Shown in pieces: positions 35,058 to 43,961 of a DNA stretch of 64,000 nt. Made by a program: the position numbers and the translations under genes. Source of the stretch: CBFDBF01 sp050287965 (GTDB taxonomy: Bacteria; Pseudomonadota; Gammaproteobacteria; Chromatiales; Chromatiaceae); NCBI GenBank assembly GCA_050287965.1, contig JBNKCX010000005.1, positions 36,637 to 100,636 of the forward strand. The letters are read 5' to 3'. The notes under the pieces are model-generated. The model was not told where the DNA came from. It was given only the letters and a program-made list of their open reading frames with translations, and searched no databases. How positions within the stretch are numbered: the first letter of the stretch is position 1; each line of letters starts with the position of its first letter.

Positions 35058-35573
35058 TCAGGCTGAAAGTGCCTTTTTCCTTTTACGCCTCAGTACAAAA
35101 AGCGGAAGTCTGACGGAGACCGCGAACAGCAGAATGGAGAGCAGGCCTCCGGAAGCGCCGCAAAGGATCGCCTCCGCGCTGAAAGGCATGCCGGGTTGGA
35201 AGTCCGTCAGCGTGCCTTTGGCTATCATCAGGTCCGGGGTGGTGGCGAAGTAGCCGAGCTTACGGAAAAAATCCTTGCCGCGGAGAACCTGCAACGCCTG
35301 TTGCAGCGCTTCCACCCGACGCATGCTGCCTTCTATCAGTTCGGCGATGCGGATGATGCCGCCCCGCTTACTCGCCTTGAAATCCTTAACCATCAGATTC
35401 AGATCACCGTGGTAAAAATCATCCGCTATGGTCTGGAATTTCTCCAGGTAGGCCTGTTCCGTCTCGTAGTGACCGGCGATGCGCTGGGTGTACTGGTCCA
35501 TGAAATGGGGTATCTGGGTAAACAGCAGCACCGCCGCAACCAGCAGCAATTTGTCAAGGATGTTCAGTAACAT
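35058..35573 (-). CDS. DUF2937-like membrane protein
   Basis: 171 residues with one helix at each end (about 3-22 and 135-158) and a soluble, helical middle. The opening LLVAAVLLFTQIPHFMDQYTQRIAGH and the GASGGLLSILLFAV helix fit the DUF2937 family as I remember it. The basic C terminus (VLRRKRKKALSA) suggests a cytosolic tail. It converges with the glutaredoxin gene (17-base gap) and lies 38 bases downstream of fumarase, in the same direction, so it may be read from the fumarase transcript. Confidence 0.7.
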   Translation of the reverse strand: MLLNILDKLLLVAAVLLFTQIPHFMDQYTQRIAGHYETEQAYLEKFQTIADDFYHGDLNLMVKDFKASKRGGIIRIAELIEGSMRRVEALQQALQVLRGKDFFRKLGYFATTPDLMIAKGTLTDFQPGMPFSAEAILCGASGGLLSILLFAVSVRLPLFVLRRKRKKALSA

Positions 35574-35611
35574 GAGCTTCAGTCCGGGTCCCGCTTATAC
35601 GTAGGATACCG

Positions 35612-37129
35612 CTATACCTTTCCGATGTCCGCGATTCTCACCCGCCATTCCGCCGGACCGCTCTGGTGCACGGAGTTCCCCTGGCTGTCCACCGCCACCG
35701 TCACCGGCATATCTTCCACCTCGAATTCACGGATCGCCTCCATCCCCAGCTCATCAAAGGCCACCATACGCGCGGAACGAATCGCCTTGGCCACCAGGTA
35801 GGCGGCGCCGCCAACGGCCATCAGGTAGACCGCCCCGTGTTTTTTTATGGATTCGATGGCCGCCGGTCCGCGCTCAGCCTTGCCCACCATGCCGATGAGA
35901 CCGGTCTCCCCGAGCATCATCTCCGTATATTTGTCCATACGGGTCGCAGTGGTGGGTCCCGCCGGGCCCATCACTTCGTCGCCCACCGGGTCCACCGGGC
36001 CGACGTAATAGATGAAACGGTTGTTGAAATCCACCCCGTCCGGGAGGGGTTCGCCCTTTGCCAGCAGATCCTGAATCCGTTTGTGGGCGGCATCCCGGCC
36101 GGTCAGCAGTCTGCCGGAGAGTAACACCCGTTCTCCCGCCTTCCAGTCGGCGATCTCCTCCTTGGTGACGGTATCCAGATTCACCCGGCGGGCACTTTCA
36201 GCCGATTCCAGGGAGATTTCCGGCCAGGTATCCAGTTTCGGCGGCACCAGGTTCACCGGGCCGCTGCCGTCCAGGGTGAACTCCACGTGGCGGGTGGCGG
36301 CGCAGTTGGGGATGATGGCCACCGGAAGGGAGGCGGCGTGGGTGGGGTAATCCTTGATCTTTACGTCCAGAACGGTGGTAAGGCCCCCCAGTCCCTGGGC
36401 GCCGATACCGAGGGCGTTTACCTTGTCATAAAGTTCCAGCCGGAGCTCCTCCACGCGGTTACCGGGGCCCCGATCCTTCAGTTGCTGAATGTCGATATGT
36501 TCCATCAGGGACTCTTTGGCCAGGAGCATCGCCTTTTCGGCGGAGCCGCCGATTCCGATGCCGAGCATACCGGGTGGACACCAGCCGGCACCCATGGTGG
36601 GTACCGTTTCCAGAACCCAGTCCACCAGGCTGGCCGAGGGGTTGAGGACAGTGAACTTAGACTTATTCTCGGAACCCCCGCCCTTGGCGGCAAGACCTAC
36701 CTCCACGGTATCACCGGGGACGAGCTGCATGTGGATTACGGCAGGTGTGTTGTCCCGGGTGTTCCTGCGTTCTCCGGCGGGATCCGCCACTACCGAGGCG
36801 CGCAGTACATTGTCAGGATGGCTGTAACCGCGACGCACGCCCTCGTTGACCATATCCTCCAGGCTCAGTGCGGATTCCCAACGGACATCCATGCCGATCT
36901 TAAGGAATACCGTTACCATTCCCGTATCCTGGCAGATCGGCCGGTGTCCCTCGGCACACATTCTGGAGTTGACCAAAATCTGAGCCATAGCGTCTTTAGC
37001 GGCCGGTGATTCTTCCCGTTCCCAGGCGGCGGTGAGGGATTGGATATAATCTGCCGGATGATAATAGGAGATGAACTGAAGGGCATCGGCGATGCTCTGG
37101 ATAAAGTCTTCTTCGCGGATAGTGGTCAT
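35612..37129 (-). CDS. Fumarate hydratase class I (iron-sulfur)
   Basis: TCA cycle enzyme, fumarate to malate, with an oxygen-sensitive [4Fe-4S] cluster. The 505-residue protein joins the N-terminal alpha and C-terminal beta parts in one chain, as in FumA/FumB. Cluster cysteines are in RPICQDTG (C66), in the CPPGMLGIGIGG segment, and in NCAATRH. KDRGPGNRVEELRLEL is also typical. Whether it should be called FumA or FumB cannot be decided. The ATG is preceded by no strong ribosome site. Confidence 0.94.
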   Translation of the reverse strand: MTTIREEDFIQSIADALQFISYYHPADYIQSLTAAWEREESPAAKDAMAQILVNSRMCAEGHRPICQDTGMVTVFLKIGMDVRWESALSLEDMVNEGVRRGYSHPDNVLRASVVADPAGERRNTRDNTPAVIHMQLVPGDTVEVGLAAKGGGSENKSKFTVLNPSASLVDWVLETVPTMGAGWCPPGMLGIGIGGSAEKAMLLAKESLMEHIDIQQLKDRGPGNRVEELRLELYDKVNALGIGAQGLGGLTTVLDVKIKDYPTHAASLPVAIIPNCAATRHVEFTLDGSGPVNLVPPKLDTWPEISLESAESARRVNLDTVTKEEIADWKAGERVLLSGRLLTGRDAAHKRIQDLLAKGEPLPDGVDFNNRFIYYVGPVDPVGDEVMGPAGPTTATRMDKYTEMMLGETGLIGMVGKAERGPAAIESIKKHGAVYLMAVGGAAYLVAKAIRSARMVAFDELGMEAIREFEVEDMPVTVAVDSQGNSVHQSGPAEWRVRIADIGKV

Positions 37130-37244
37130 TATGTCTTCCGTTTCCGATTTGTGATGTTGCTTATATATGTATCTGTATCAATCGTTGCATTATACTCGAA
37201 GTGCTTGATACCCCAATGTTCTGTCGGGGTAAGGCGGATAAGAA

Positions 37245-37505
37245 ATGGGTAAGAAGGGGGATGATAAGGTGGATCAGTGGGCCAAGCCCAGCGTGAGCGG
37301 GCTGGAGGCCGATATTGCCTATTTCGACGCGCGTCTCGCGTTGCTGGAGGACGAGCCGGTCACCTCCTATCAGCAGGCTCAGAAACTCACCTACAGGTTG
37401 CTGGAAACAGCCCTCGAATACAATCTGGTCCGATTGCGCAACATGCCGGGCAAAGGTTCGGTGAACTCCGGTGAGAATAAGAAAGATAAGAAAGGTGGCA
37501 ACTAG
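37245..37505 (+). CDS. Small conserved hypothetical protein (86 aa)
   Basis: A charged, helical protein of 86 residues; the centre (SGLEADIAYFDARLALLEDEPVTSYQQAQKLTYRLLETAL) predicts an antiparallel helical pair, and the tail is Lys/Gly-rich. It is preceded by GGGGTAAGGCGG and ends with a stop overlapping the stop of the convergent DUF2934 gene in a shared CTAG. No family is recognised. Confidence 0.65.
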   Translation: MGKKGDDKVDQWAKPSVSGLEADIAYFDARLALLEDEPVTSYQQAQKLTYRLLETALEYNLVRLRNMPGKGSVNSGENKKDKKGGN

Positions 37506-37741
37506 AAGTCACCCTCGGTAGGTACCTCCTCCAGATCCCGTTCCGCCTCGAGCCAGTCATCCATCGCCTCACCGGGTTCAAACCCTCGTTTCTCCGCAAG
37601 GTGATAGGCGGCGATACGAATCATTTCCAGTCGTTCCGCCCGGCTGATTTTGCGCAAGCCCTGTGCGCTTACCGGACCGGGACTGTTGTCCCGATATTCC
37701 GCTGCAGTTGCATCATCCGTAGTTTTTCGTTTCCTTCCCAC
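37502..37741 (-). CDS. DUF2934 domain-containing protein
   Basis: 79 residues. The C-terminal half IRIAAYHLAEKRGFEPGEAMDDWLEAERDL is the complete DUF2934 motif; the N terminus is basic and Ser/Thr-rich. Such small proteins are widespread in proteobacteria and have no known function. AAGAGGAGAT is the probable ribosome site, read on the minus strand at about 37745-37754. Confidence 0.88.
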   Translation of the reverse strand: MGRKRKTTDDATAAEYRDNSPGPVSAQGLRKISRAERLEMIRIAAYHLAEKRGFEPGEAMDDWLEAERDLEEVPTEGDF

Positions 37742-37837
37742 TGTCTATCTCCTCTTGACCGATAACCGGTAAGTCGCAGCTTGTTATTCAAATCAATAGA
37801 AAATAAAAACACGTTTTTTCTTTTCCCCCCGGAGGCG

Positions 37838-37860
37838 CCCCGAAAAACCCTGTTTCGGGG
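37838..37860. repeat. Perfect 8-base hairpin between DUF2934 and tRNA-Arg
   Basis: CCCCGAAA (37838-37845) and TTTCGGGG (37853-37860) with a seven-base loop, in an AT-rich gap. It may end the tRNA-Arg transcript, but no T-run follows it on the minus strand. Confidence 0.4.
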
Positions 37861-37974
37861 GAAGCAAAAGTGGAGATAAAAAAGCCGAATCCCCGGTGAA
37901 AAAGTAAATGTATTTTTCCCGGTTGTGTCAATATCCCTCGGGGGAGGGGCGGCGCGACCGCAATGATAAGAGAA

Positions 37975-38051
37975 TGGCGCCCCCGACACGATTCGAACGT
38001 GTGACCTTCCGCTTAGGAGGCGGATGCTCTATCCTGCTGAGCTACGGGGGC
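37975..38051 (-). tRNA. tRNA-Arg (anticodon CCT)
   Basis: 77 nt including encoded CCA. Acceptor stem GCCCCCG/CGGGGGC with discriminator G, a D arm with GCTC/GAGC, anticodon loop with CCT reading AGG, and a T arm around GTTCGAATC. Read on the minus strand. Confidence 0.96.
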
Positions 38052-38195
38052 GGAGACCGGGTGAGTAGGTTAGTACCCACTAACTTTTGATCGGGTGAAT
38101 TATACGTGGGAAGACTTCGGCCGGAAAGGGAAGCGCCTGCCCCGGTTTATGATCGGCCGCGCACCTTTCGATAGCCATACCTTGGGAGGAGGCGC

Positions 38196-38576
38196 ATGAA
38201 ACACCTTGCGGCAGTTCTGGGTTTTTTCTCTGCGTCGGCGTTTGCGCAGAATTACCAGGGTATGAGTGAGCAACAGATGCAGGCGATGATGCAGCAGATG
38301 CAGCAAATGGAGTCCTGTATGCAGAATATCGACCAGGCCGGATTGCAGGCCCTTGAGCAACAGTCACGCCGGGTCGAGGCGGAGATCAAATCTTTGTGTG
38401 AGCAGGGAAAGCGCGATGACGCGCAGCAGCGGGCGATCAGCTATGGTCAGGAGCTCGCCGCGGATTCCGTCATGCAGCAGATGTCCAGGTGTGGGGAGAT
38501 CATGAAAGACGCCGTGCCGAATATGCCCGATATGACCAAATTCGAGGAAGGTTCATCGCGCCACGTCTGCGATTAG
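38196..38576 (+). CDS. Small exported Met/Gln-rich protein
   Basis: 126 residues. A short signal peptide (1-18, cleavage after AFA) precedes a Gln/Met-rich stretch (20-38) and a helical region with four cysteines (ESCMQ, SLCEQ, SRCGE, and HVCD at the very end). The ribosome site GGAGGAGG precedes the ATG closely. No family is recognised; a periplasmic helical, perhaps metal- or disulfide-containing protein fits. It stands alone between two tRNAs facing the other way. Confidence 0.7.
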   Translation: MKHLAAVLGFFSASAFAQNYQGMSEQQMQAMMQQMQQMESCMQNIDQAGLQALEQQSRRVEAEIKSLCEQGKRDDAQQRAISYGQELAADSVMQQMSRCGEIMKDAVPNMPDMTKFEEGSSRHVCD

Positions 38577-38691
38577 ACCGGAATCCACTCCTCGGGCCCG
38601 TAAAATTCGGCGGCGGCGGTCAGCAACGCTCCTGAATCCGCTCCGGATTCAAGGAGGTGACTGTACAGATGCGGTCGATACCGGAAGGGAT

Positions 38692-38767
<76 letters not shown>

Positions 38768-38867
38768 GTTACTGAAACCCCATTCTACCATCGGAGCGGG
38801 ATCCGCTGCCAATCTTCTGTAAGGCGCCGGTCCTGACTGCCGGTGCGCTCCGGTTGTCGGTCGGAAA

Positions 38868-39635
38868 TCAGGCGTTGCGCCGCAGGCGTTTGCACTGCTG
38901 GCGCTCAAGTTCGTTTATCAGGCGCACGATCTTTTTTCGGGAGTCGGCGTCGATCTCTTCGAAACGCCCGCCGATGCGGGTTATTTCCCGCTGTTTGTTT
39001 GGTCTGGAATGCCGGACTTCCAGGGAGAAGAGAACCTCCCCGGCGCCGGGCAGCTTAACGGTGCAGGCCGGAAGCACTTCTCCCGGATAAAGGGTGGTCA
39101 CCGTCTCCTCGAGAATGACGCCGATACCGCTGCGCGACAGGTCGCAGACATAGCCCCGGAGTCCCTGCTGGTATCCCTTGCCCCGATATCCGCGGAAGGG
39201 GAGTTTAAGGGCGCCGGTGGAGACCCGGTGGTCCTGGCGCAACTGCCGGTATATGACGGATTCCGGTAGGGTCATTTTATAGAACGCGATACCGGATTTT
39301 TCCCGCGCCTCGATCAGCCGGGTGTCGAAGCGCAGGTCCACGCCGTCGATCTTGCCTATGAGCTGGGGTGAGCCGTCCTGTAACAGGAGTTCGTGCCCTT
39401 CCTTGGGAGACAGCTCGTCCAGTACCAGGAAACCGTGTTTCGGATAGACCCCGAGCAGCGCCGTGGTGAACTGTTCCGGCTGATCCTTGAAACGGGCGAA
39501 GAATAGGCAGTGTGCCGTGTGGGCTTGGGTCAATAGGGCGATAATCTGCTTGGCGCCGGTGATTTTATAGGTTGACCGCCCGGAGCGGGCCTTTCCGGAT
39601 TTGGTGGGTATTATGTTAAGTAAGGCATTGAACAT
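38868..39635 (-). CDS. flgZ: Flagellar brake protein with PilZ domain (YcgR/FlgZ type)
   Basis: Cyclic di-GMP receptor that slows flagellar rotation when bound. The 255-residue protein has an N-terminal YcgR-like domain (about 20-125) and a PilZ domain with both binding motifs intact: RxxxR at R133-R137 and D165-x-S167-x2-G170. It follows flgN by 39 bases in the order flgM-flgN-PilZ known from Pseudomonas, where the third gene is called FlgZ. The symbol rests on that order. Confidence 0.85.
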   Translation of the reverse strand: MFNALLNIIPTKSGKARSGRSTYKITGAKQIIALLTQAHTAHCLFFARFKDQPEQFTTALLGVYPKHGFLVLDELSPKEGHELLLQDGSPQLIGKIDGVDLRFDTRLIEAREKSGIAFYKMTLPESVIYRQLRQDHRVSTGALKLPFRGYRGKGYQQGLRGYVCDLSRSGIGVILEETVTTLYPGEVLPACTVKLPGAGEVLFSLEVRHSRPNKQREITRIGGRFEEIDADSRKKIVRLINELERQQCKRLRRNA

Positions 39636-39674
39636 CGGGGAGCCCGGATCAGCTGCTCAACGGATGCGAGAGGT

Positions 39675-40160
39675 TTACGCCTTGGCCAGGGAGTTACGCT
39701 GGGCGGCGGAGTGGGTCTCACCCTCTCGGCCGTAAAGTTGGGGCGTGCCTGTTTTCCCGCTCAGAATATCCAGTGCCTGTCTGATGTGGCGTTGGCTGAC
39801 GGCTACGATATTGCCGTTTATTTCGTTTTGTTTTTTCAATTGGTCTCCCAGTCTCAACAGTTCCGACCAGCGTGCAACCAGCTCGTGTTCCCGCGGCATG
39901 CCCTGCAGCAGCAGATCCGTGCCCGTTTTTCCTTTCGGCAGCCCGATGCCGGTGAGAAAGCGGTCTCGTTCGACAAGCTGTCGTGCCAGCCGTTGCATCT
40001 GGGATAATTTTTCTTTACTCACGGCTTCCAGAGGATCCGGTTCTTTTCTGCCGAGGATATCCACTTCCCGCTGCAGGATCTCCAGTAGACGGGTTGCTTC
40101 CGCAAGCTCCGTCGTCAGCAGTCTGGCAAGGGTTTCTTTTTGATCGTTTGAAAGACGCAT
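39675..40160 (-). CDS. flgN: Flagellar export chaperone FlgN
   Basis: Helical cytosolic chaperone for the hook-filament junction proteins FlgK and FlgL. The 161-residue protein is almost wholly helical, with long coiled segments (about 5-75 and 90-135) and the typical LLEILQREVDIL N-terminal part. It lies five bases after flgM and before flgZ, one transcript. Confidence 0.9.
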   Translation of the reverse strand: MRLSNDQKETLARLLTTELAEATRLLEILQREVDILGRKEPDPLEAVSKEKLSQMQRLARQLVERDRFLTGIGLPKGKTGTDLLLQGMPREHELVARWSELLRLGDQLKKQNEINGNIVAVSQRHIRQALDILSGKTGTPQLYGREGETHSAAQRNSLAKA

Positions 40161-40165
40161 GGCTT

Positions 40166-40471
40166 TTACTCGTATTCAGCGAATCCCTTCTCGATTTCAA
40201 TAAGGTTTTCGGCTGCGTGCTCCTCGTCCGCCTCATAGGTGCCGGTGCCCAGCTGATGCTGTATGGCGGCGACGTGATGCGCATCTACAATCGGCATGGC
40301 CTCTATCTGATTCCTCAGCGCTTCCATTCTTGCCGCGGCGGTCAGACTAACCGTATCTTCATTGTCCACCGAAGCGGTTGAGGTGGAGTTGGAATCGGAA
40401 GCCGATACCTTTCCCTTTTTACCGCTCTGCTGGACTGTTTTACCGGAAATGCCGTCGTTCTGAATCTTCAT
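40166..40471 (-). CDS. flgM: Anti-sigma-28 factor FlgM
   Basis: Small, largely unfolded protein that binds FliA (sigma-28) until it is exported through the finished hook-basal body. 101 residues, with a Ser/Asp/Thr-rich N terminus (export part) and the sigma-binding C-terminal half with DTVSLTAAARMEALRNQIEAMPIVDAHHVAAI. A perfect sigma-28 promoter lies 38 bases upstream, so FlgM is made again as a late gene, as in other gammaproteobacteria. Confidence 0.95.
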   Translation of the reverse strand: MKIQNDGISGKTVQQSGKKGKVSASDSNSTSTASVDNEDTVSLTAAARMEALRNQIEAMPIVDAHHVAAIQHQLGTGTYEADEEHAAENLIEIEKGFAEYE

Positions 40472-40508
40472 AGTCCACCGTATACGCTAGTTGCAACGAT
40501 CATGAGAT

Positions 40509-40535
40509 TTATCGGCTTTCCGGCATGTTACTTTA
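40509..40535 (-). promoter_or_regulatory. Sigma-28 (FliA) promoter of flgM-flgN-flgZ
   Basis: Read on the minus strand: TAAA (40535-40532), 15 bases, GCCGATAA (40516-40509). The -10 element matches the enterobacterial consensus at every base. Transcription would begin near 40502, 31 bases before flgM. Confidence 0.9.
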
Positions 40536-40588
40536 ACAACCTTCATTCCTAATTCAGGGGCGAAAGGGCAGCGTGAACGGTATTCCCA

Positions 40589-41314
40589 CTACATGGTTAC
40601 CTGGACTACGCCCTGTTTCACCACCCTGGCTTCAAGCTCTCTCTCCGAACTTCGGTTCTTTACGCGGATACGCTCTCCGATACTCCCGTTTTGCAGGGCG
40701 GTACCGGACATTCGCACCTGAACGCTGCTGCTGGCCGCAAGTATCGTAACCCGACTGTTGCGTTTTACCGCCAGCGGCGAGTTGAGCCGGGACGGGGTGA
40801 CCACCTGATTCCGGCGTAAGCTGTGCCTCACGGTTTTTCCCACGGCCTCCTCCAGGGTCGCGTAATATCCCCGGTGCAGCCGGGCGATGTCCCGCTTCTC
40901 AAGTTTTACGTCACCGGGGGTGACGGTGGCTCCCCTGGCCAGTTCGGAATTAGCAACCACCACCGGTGCCATTACGATGATGGTAACCGGGACGTATAGG
41001 ACCCAGGGTTTTTCCCCCTCGCAGCGTACCCCCACGGTCACTTTTCCCAGCAGGCGTTTGCCGGGGGGAGAAAATGTCTCCAGCGGTTGTTCACAGGCGG
41101 CAAGACGTAGCCGGTTGTCAAGGTGTCCGGCCTGGACCTCCGGGGGCGCGGGGTATTCCTCGCGCCGTTCCAGTATGTGCTCCCGCGCGGCTTCCCGGAT
41201 GCTCTCGTGGGATTGGTAACTTGTTGATTCTGCGGCCAGAGATCCGGAAAAAGGGGCGAGACAGATCGCCATGCAGAACAGGGCGGAAGTCGGCAAGCGT
41301 GATGAATAGGCCAT
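40589..41314 (-). CDS. flgA: Flagellar P-ring assembly chaperone FlgA
   Basis: Periplasmic chaperone for the P-ring protein FlgI. 241 residues with a signal peptide (about 1-28, cut after SLAA), an N-terminal CAF-like part, and the C-terminal SAF domain (about 110-240) with the conserved ELARGATVTPGDVKLEKRDIARL and TILAASSSVQVRMSGTALQNGSIGERIRVKN strands. Divergent from cheV. flgM follows after 117 bases with its own promoter. Confidence 0.95.
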   Translation of the reverse strand: MAYSSRLPTSALFCMAICLAPFSGSLAAESTSYQSHESIREAAREHILERREEYPAPPEVQAGHLDNRLRLAACEQPLETFSPPGKRLLGKVTVGVRCEGEKPWVLYVPVTIIVMAPVVVANSELARGATVTPGDVKLEKRDIARLHRGYYATLEEAVGKTVRHSLRRNQVVTPSRLNSPLAVKRNSRVTILAASSSVQVRMSGTALQNGSIGERIRVKNRSSERELEARVVKQGVVQVTM

Positions 41315-41352
41315 GTGTCAGATAATCCGTGCTAATAATCTCAGTAGAGTAG

Positions 41353-41369
41353 GTTGCAAAGAATATGCC
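41353..41369 (-). promoter_or_regulatory. Sigma-54 promoter of flgA
   Basis: Read on the minus strand: TGGCAT (41369-41364), five bases, TTGCAA (41358-41353). GG and GC are exactly 10 bases apart. It would start about 28 bases before flgA. Confidence 0.8.
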
Positions 41370-41456
41370 AGTGGCAATTTGAGCCCTGTCGATATAAAGA
41401 AAAGCATTCCCATGCCGCCAACGTGTTAGCGGGAAAAGACCACGAGGAGATGATAA

Positions 41457-42398
41457 ATGGCCGGAATACTGGATGGGGTTGACCAGCGTACCCAGCTTGC
41501 GGGGCACAATCGGCTGGAGCTGCTTCTGTTCCGTCTGAGCGGAGAGCAGCTTTTCGGGATCAATGTGTTCAAGGTACAGGAGGTGATCCGTTGCCCCCAG
41601 CTCACCAATGTTCCCGGCTCTCATCCCGTAGTACGCGGTATCGCCAGCATGCGCGGCAAGACCATAACCGTGATGGATCTATCCATGGCGATCGGTGGCC
41701 CGTCTCTGGGGAATATCGATGACCGCTTCGTCATCATTACCGAATATAATCGCAAGGTTCAGGGGTTCCTCGTGGGATCGGTGGATAGAATCGTCAACAT
41801 GAACTGGGAGGAGATCATGCCTCCACCGAAAGGCGCCGCCGAAATGAGCTATATGACCGCTGTCACCCGTGTGGATGGGAACCTCGTAGAGATCATCGAT
41901 GTGGAGAAGGTGATGAAGGAGGTGATCGGCGGAATGGATGAGGTATCGGAAGGGATTATCGACGATGCCATCAAGGAGCACCCGCAACATGTCCTGGTGG
42001 CGGATGACTCGAGTGTGGCCCGCAATCAGGTCAAACGGGTTTTGGATCAGCTCGGAGTGGAAACCACACTCTGTACGGACGGAAAAAATGCGTTGGATCA
42101 ATTGAATGCCTGGCTCGACCAGGGGATCGATCTGGATGAAAAGCTGGCCCTGATCATTTCCGACGTAGAGATGCCGGTAATGGACGGCTATACCCTGACA
42201 TCGAGAATACGTCAGGATCCACGCATGCAGAACCTATATATAATACTTCATACCTCGCTCAGTGGGGTTTTCAATCAGGCGATGGTGAAAAAAGTCGGGG
42301 CCAACCAGTTCCTTGCGAAATATGAACCGGACGAATTGGCCAAAGTGGTACAGGAGCGGCTCTTTGCGCATTTGAAAGAGCGCGAAGAAGTCTGCTGA
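41457..42398 (+). CDS. cheV: Chemotaxis protein CheV
   Basis: Adaptor that couples receptors to CheA and can be phosphorylated. 313 residues: CheW-like domain (about 15-160) and receiver domain (about 177-310) with the acidic pair D183/D184 and phospho-acceptor D236 (SDVEMPVMDG). A GAGGAG ribosome site lies upstream. cheR follows after 33 bases. The pair lies between flgA and flgB as in Pseudomonas and Vibrio. Confidence 0.96.
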   Translation: MAGILDGVDQRTQLAGHNRLELLLFRLSGEQLFGINVFKVQEVIRCPQLTNVPGSHPVVRGIASMRGKTITVMDLSMAIGGPSLGNIDDRFVIITEYNRKVQGFLVGSVDRIVNMNWEEIMPPPKGAAEMSYMTAVTRVDGNLVEIIDVEKVMKEVIGGMDEVSEGIIDDAIKEHPQHVLVADDSSVARNQVKRVLDQLGVETTLCTDGKNALDQLNAWLDQGIDLDEKLALIISDVEMPVMDGYTLTSRIRQDPRMQNLYIILHTSLSGVFNQAMVKKVGANQFLAKYEPDELAKVVQERLFAHLKEREEVC

Positions 42399-42431
42399 AT
42401 CGTATTTTTATCTGGGAAGTCTACAAACTAG

Positions 42432-43265
42432 ATGTCAAAGCCGGCGACCACCCATCAGCTGCTTGCGCCTGGAGATTATCAAGCCTTACAGCAGTTTCTG
42501 GAGCACGCCTCCGGAATCGTGCTGGGTGATAACAAGGAATATCTGGTATCCAGCCGTCTTGGACGCATCCTTCGGGAGCGGGGATACGCCAATGTCGGAG
42601 AGCTGCTTGACCAGATTTCCGCCGGGCGCAATCCCAAGATGCGCAGAGAGATCATCGACGCGATGACCACCAACGAAACCTTCTGGTTTCGGGATCGGAC
42701 CCACTTTGCGATATTTACCAGTAATATTCTTCCCAACGCTACCGGCCCGGTAAAGGTCTGGTCAGCCGCCTGCTCTTCAGGACAGGAACCCTATAACATC
42801 AGTATGGCGGTGGAAGATTATCGTTCCGCCAATCTGGGGCGACAGATCCCCAGCGTGGAGATTCTCGGGACGGACATTTCGTCACGGATGCTGGAGGAGG
42901 CACGTAACGGCCGTTATTGCGGTGTTTCCGCTTCACGCGGCCTTTCGGTAGAGGAGAGACAACGCTACTTTCTCGTCAGCGGCGACTGTCTGGAGGTAAA
43001 ACCGGAGATAAGGCGGCGGGTGACTTTCCGGGATTTCAACCTTACCCAGGGCTATCAGACGCTGGGCCGATTTGATGCCGTCTTCTGCCGCAATGTCCTC
43101 ATCTATTTTTCTTCCGATCAGAAGGAAGACATCATCCGGCGCATTGCCAAGGTTCTGAAGCCGGGCGGGTTTCTTTTTCTTGGTTCCACCGAATCCATTA
43201 TCGTCCATAACGATCTGTTCGAGATGGTCCACAGCCACGGCGGTATCGGTTACCGTCTTCGTTGA
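42432..43265 (+). CDS. cheR: Chemotaxis protein methyltransferase CheR
   Basis: S-adenosylmethionine-dependent methyltransferase that methylates glutamates of chemoreceptors. 277 residues: an N-terminal all-helical domain (about 10-85), the TTNETFWFRD motif (about 77-86), the SAM site VWSAACSSGQEPYNISM (about 112-128) and FDAVFCRNVLIYF. Length matches E. coli CheR (286). A hairpin GAAGGGG (43264-43270) with CCCCTTC (43275-43281) overlaps the stop and may protect or end the transcript; no T-run follows. Confidence 0.96.
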   Translation: MSKPATTHQLLAPGDYQALQQFLEHASGIVLGDNKEYLVSSRLGRILRERGYANVGELLDQISAGRNPKMRREIIDAMTTNETFWFRDRTHFAIFTSNILPNATGPVKVWSAACSSGQEPYNISMAVEDYRSANLGRQIPSVEILGTDISSRMLEEARNGRYCGVSASRGLSVEERQRYFLVSGDCLEVKPEIRRRVTFRDFNLTQGYQTLGRFDAVFCRNVLIYFSSDQKEDIIRRIAKVLKPGGFLFLGSTESIIVHNDLFEMVHSHGGIGYRLR

Positions 43266-43515
43266 AGGGGAGTTCCCCTTCCGCCCATTCACACCAATCC
43301 AGGGATCCTGTTTGCCGCCGCGGCGGCCAGCCCTTGCCGCTTCACCTTTTGCGCGGAGGTGAAGAAAACCCTTTATGCAGGCGATTCAGCCCGGAATTAA
43401 CACCGTCCGATTCTTTCCTGTCTCTGAAAAATAATATTAAAAACAGTTATATATAGCTTCCCGTCGGGTCGGCGCCGTGGCGCTGAAGCGCACGGGGGTT
43501 TCCCGTTAGTCCGGA

Positions 43516-43532
43516 TTGGCACGAAGCCTGCT
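43516..43532 (+). promoter_or_regulatory. Sigma-54 promoter of the flgB operon
   Basis: TTGGCAC (43516-43522) and CTGCT (43528-43532) have GG (43518-43519) and GC (43530-43531) 10 bases apart. It lies in the 304-base gap after cheR, 38 bases before the flgB ATG; the rest of that gap holds no gene. Confidence 0.85.
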
Positions 43533-43569
43533 GTATAGGGGTGAGGAAAACCATCGGGAACAGAATTCT

Positions 43570-43959
43570 ATGAAACTGGACGATGCATTGGGAATTCACG
43601 AACAGGCGCTGCTGCTGCGGGGCCGGCGTGCCGAGGTGTTGGCGGCCAACATCGCCAACGCGGATACTCCCGGCTACAAGGCCCGGGATTTCGATTTTCA
43701 GGCCATGCTGCGGCAGGAAGTGGGACAGGCCACGCGATTGAAGGTTACCCAGCCCGGCCATATCCAGACCGAGACGGGAATCGTGTCCCCCAGCCAGATG
43801 GCTTACCGCGTGCCGAGCCAGCCGTCCCTCGACGGAAACACCGTGGATACCCAACTCGAGCATACGCAATTCGCCGCCAACGCCATGGAATACCAGGCGA
43901 GCCTGCGGTTTCTGAGCGGCAACATTAACACCTTACGGACCGCGATTAAGGGGCAGTAA
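43570..43959 (+). CDS. flgB: Flagellar basal-body rod protein FlgB
   Basis: Proximal rod subunit. 129 residues from ATG 43570; the open frame extends upstream through the sigma-54 promoter, so the longer version is rejected. The family pattern is present: LLLRGRRAEVLAANIANADTPGYKARDFDF (about 15-45) and the C-terminal helix AANAMEYQASLRFLSGNINTLRTAI. First gene of flgBCDEFGHIJKL; flgC starts two bases after its stop. Confidence 0.96.
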   Translation: MKLDDALGIHEQALLLRGRRAEVLAANIANADTPGYKARDFDFQAMLRQEVGQATRLKVTQPGHIQTETGIVSPSQMAYRVPSQPSLDGNTVDTQLEHTQFAANAMEYQASLRFLSGNINTLRTAIKGQ

Positions 43960-43961
43960 CC

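Noticed and set aside
41370..41395. Sigma-54 or sigma-28 promoter for cheV on the plus strand
   Set aside because: TGGCAA is present but the GC is not 10 bases after GG, and GTCGATAT has no TAAA at the right distance.
43516..43569. Longer FlgB from 43516
   Set aside because: The extension covers the sigma-54 promoter, and its sequence is absent from the FlgB family.
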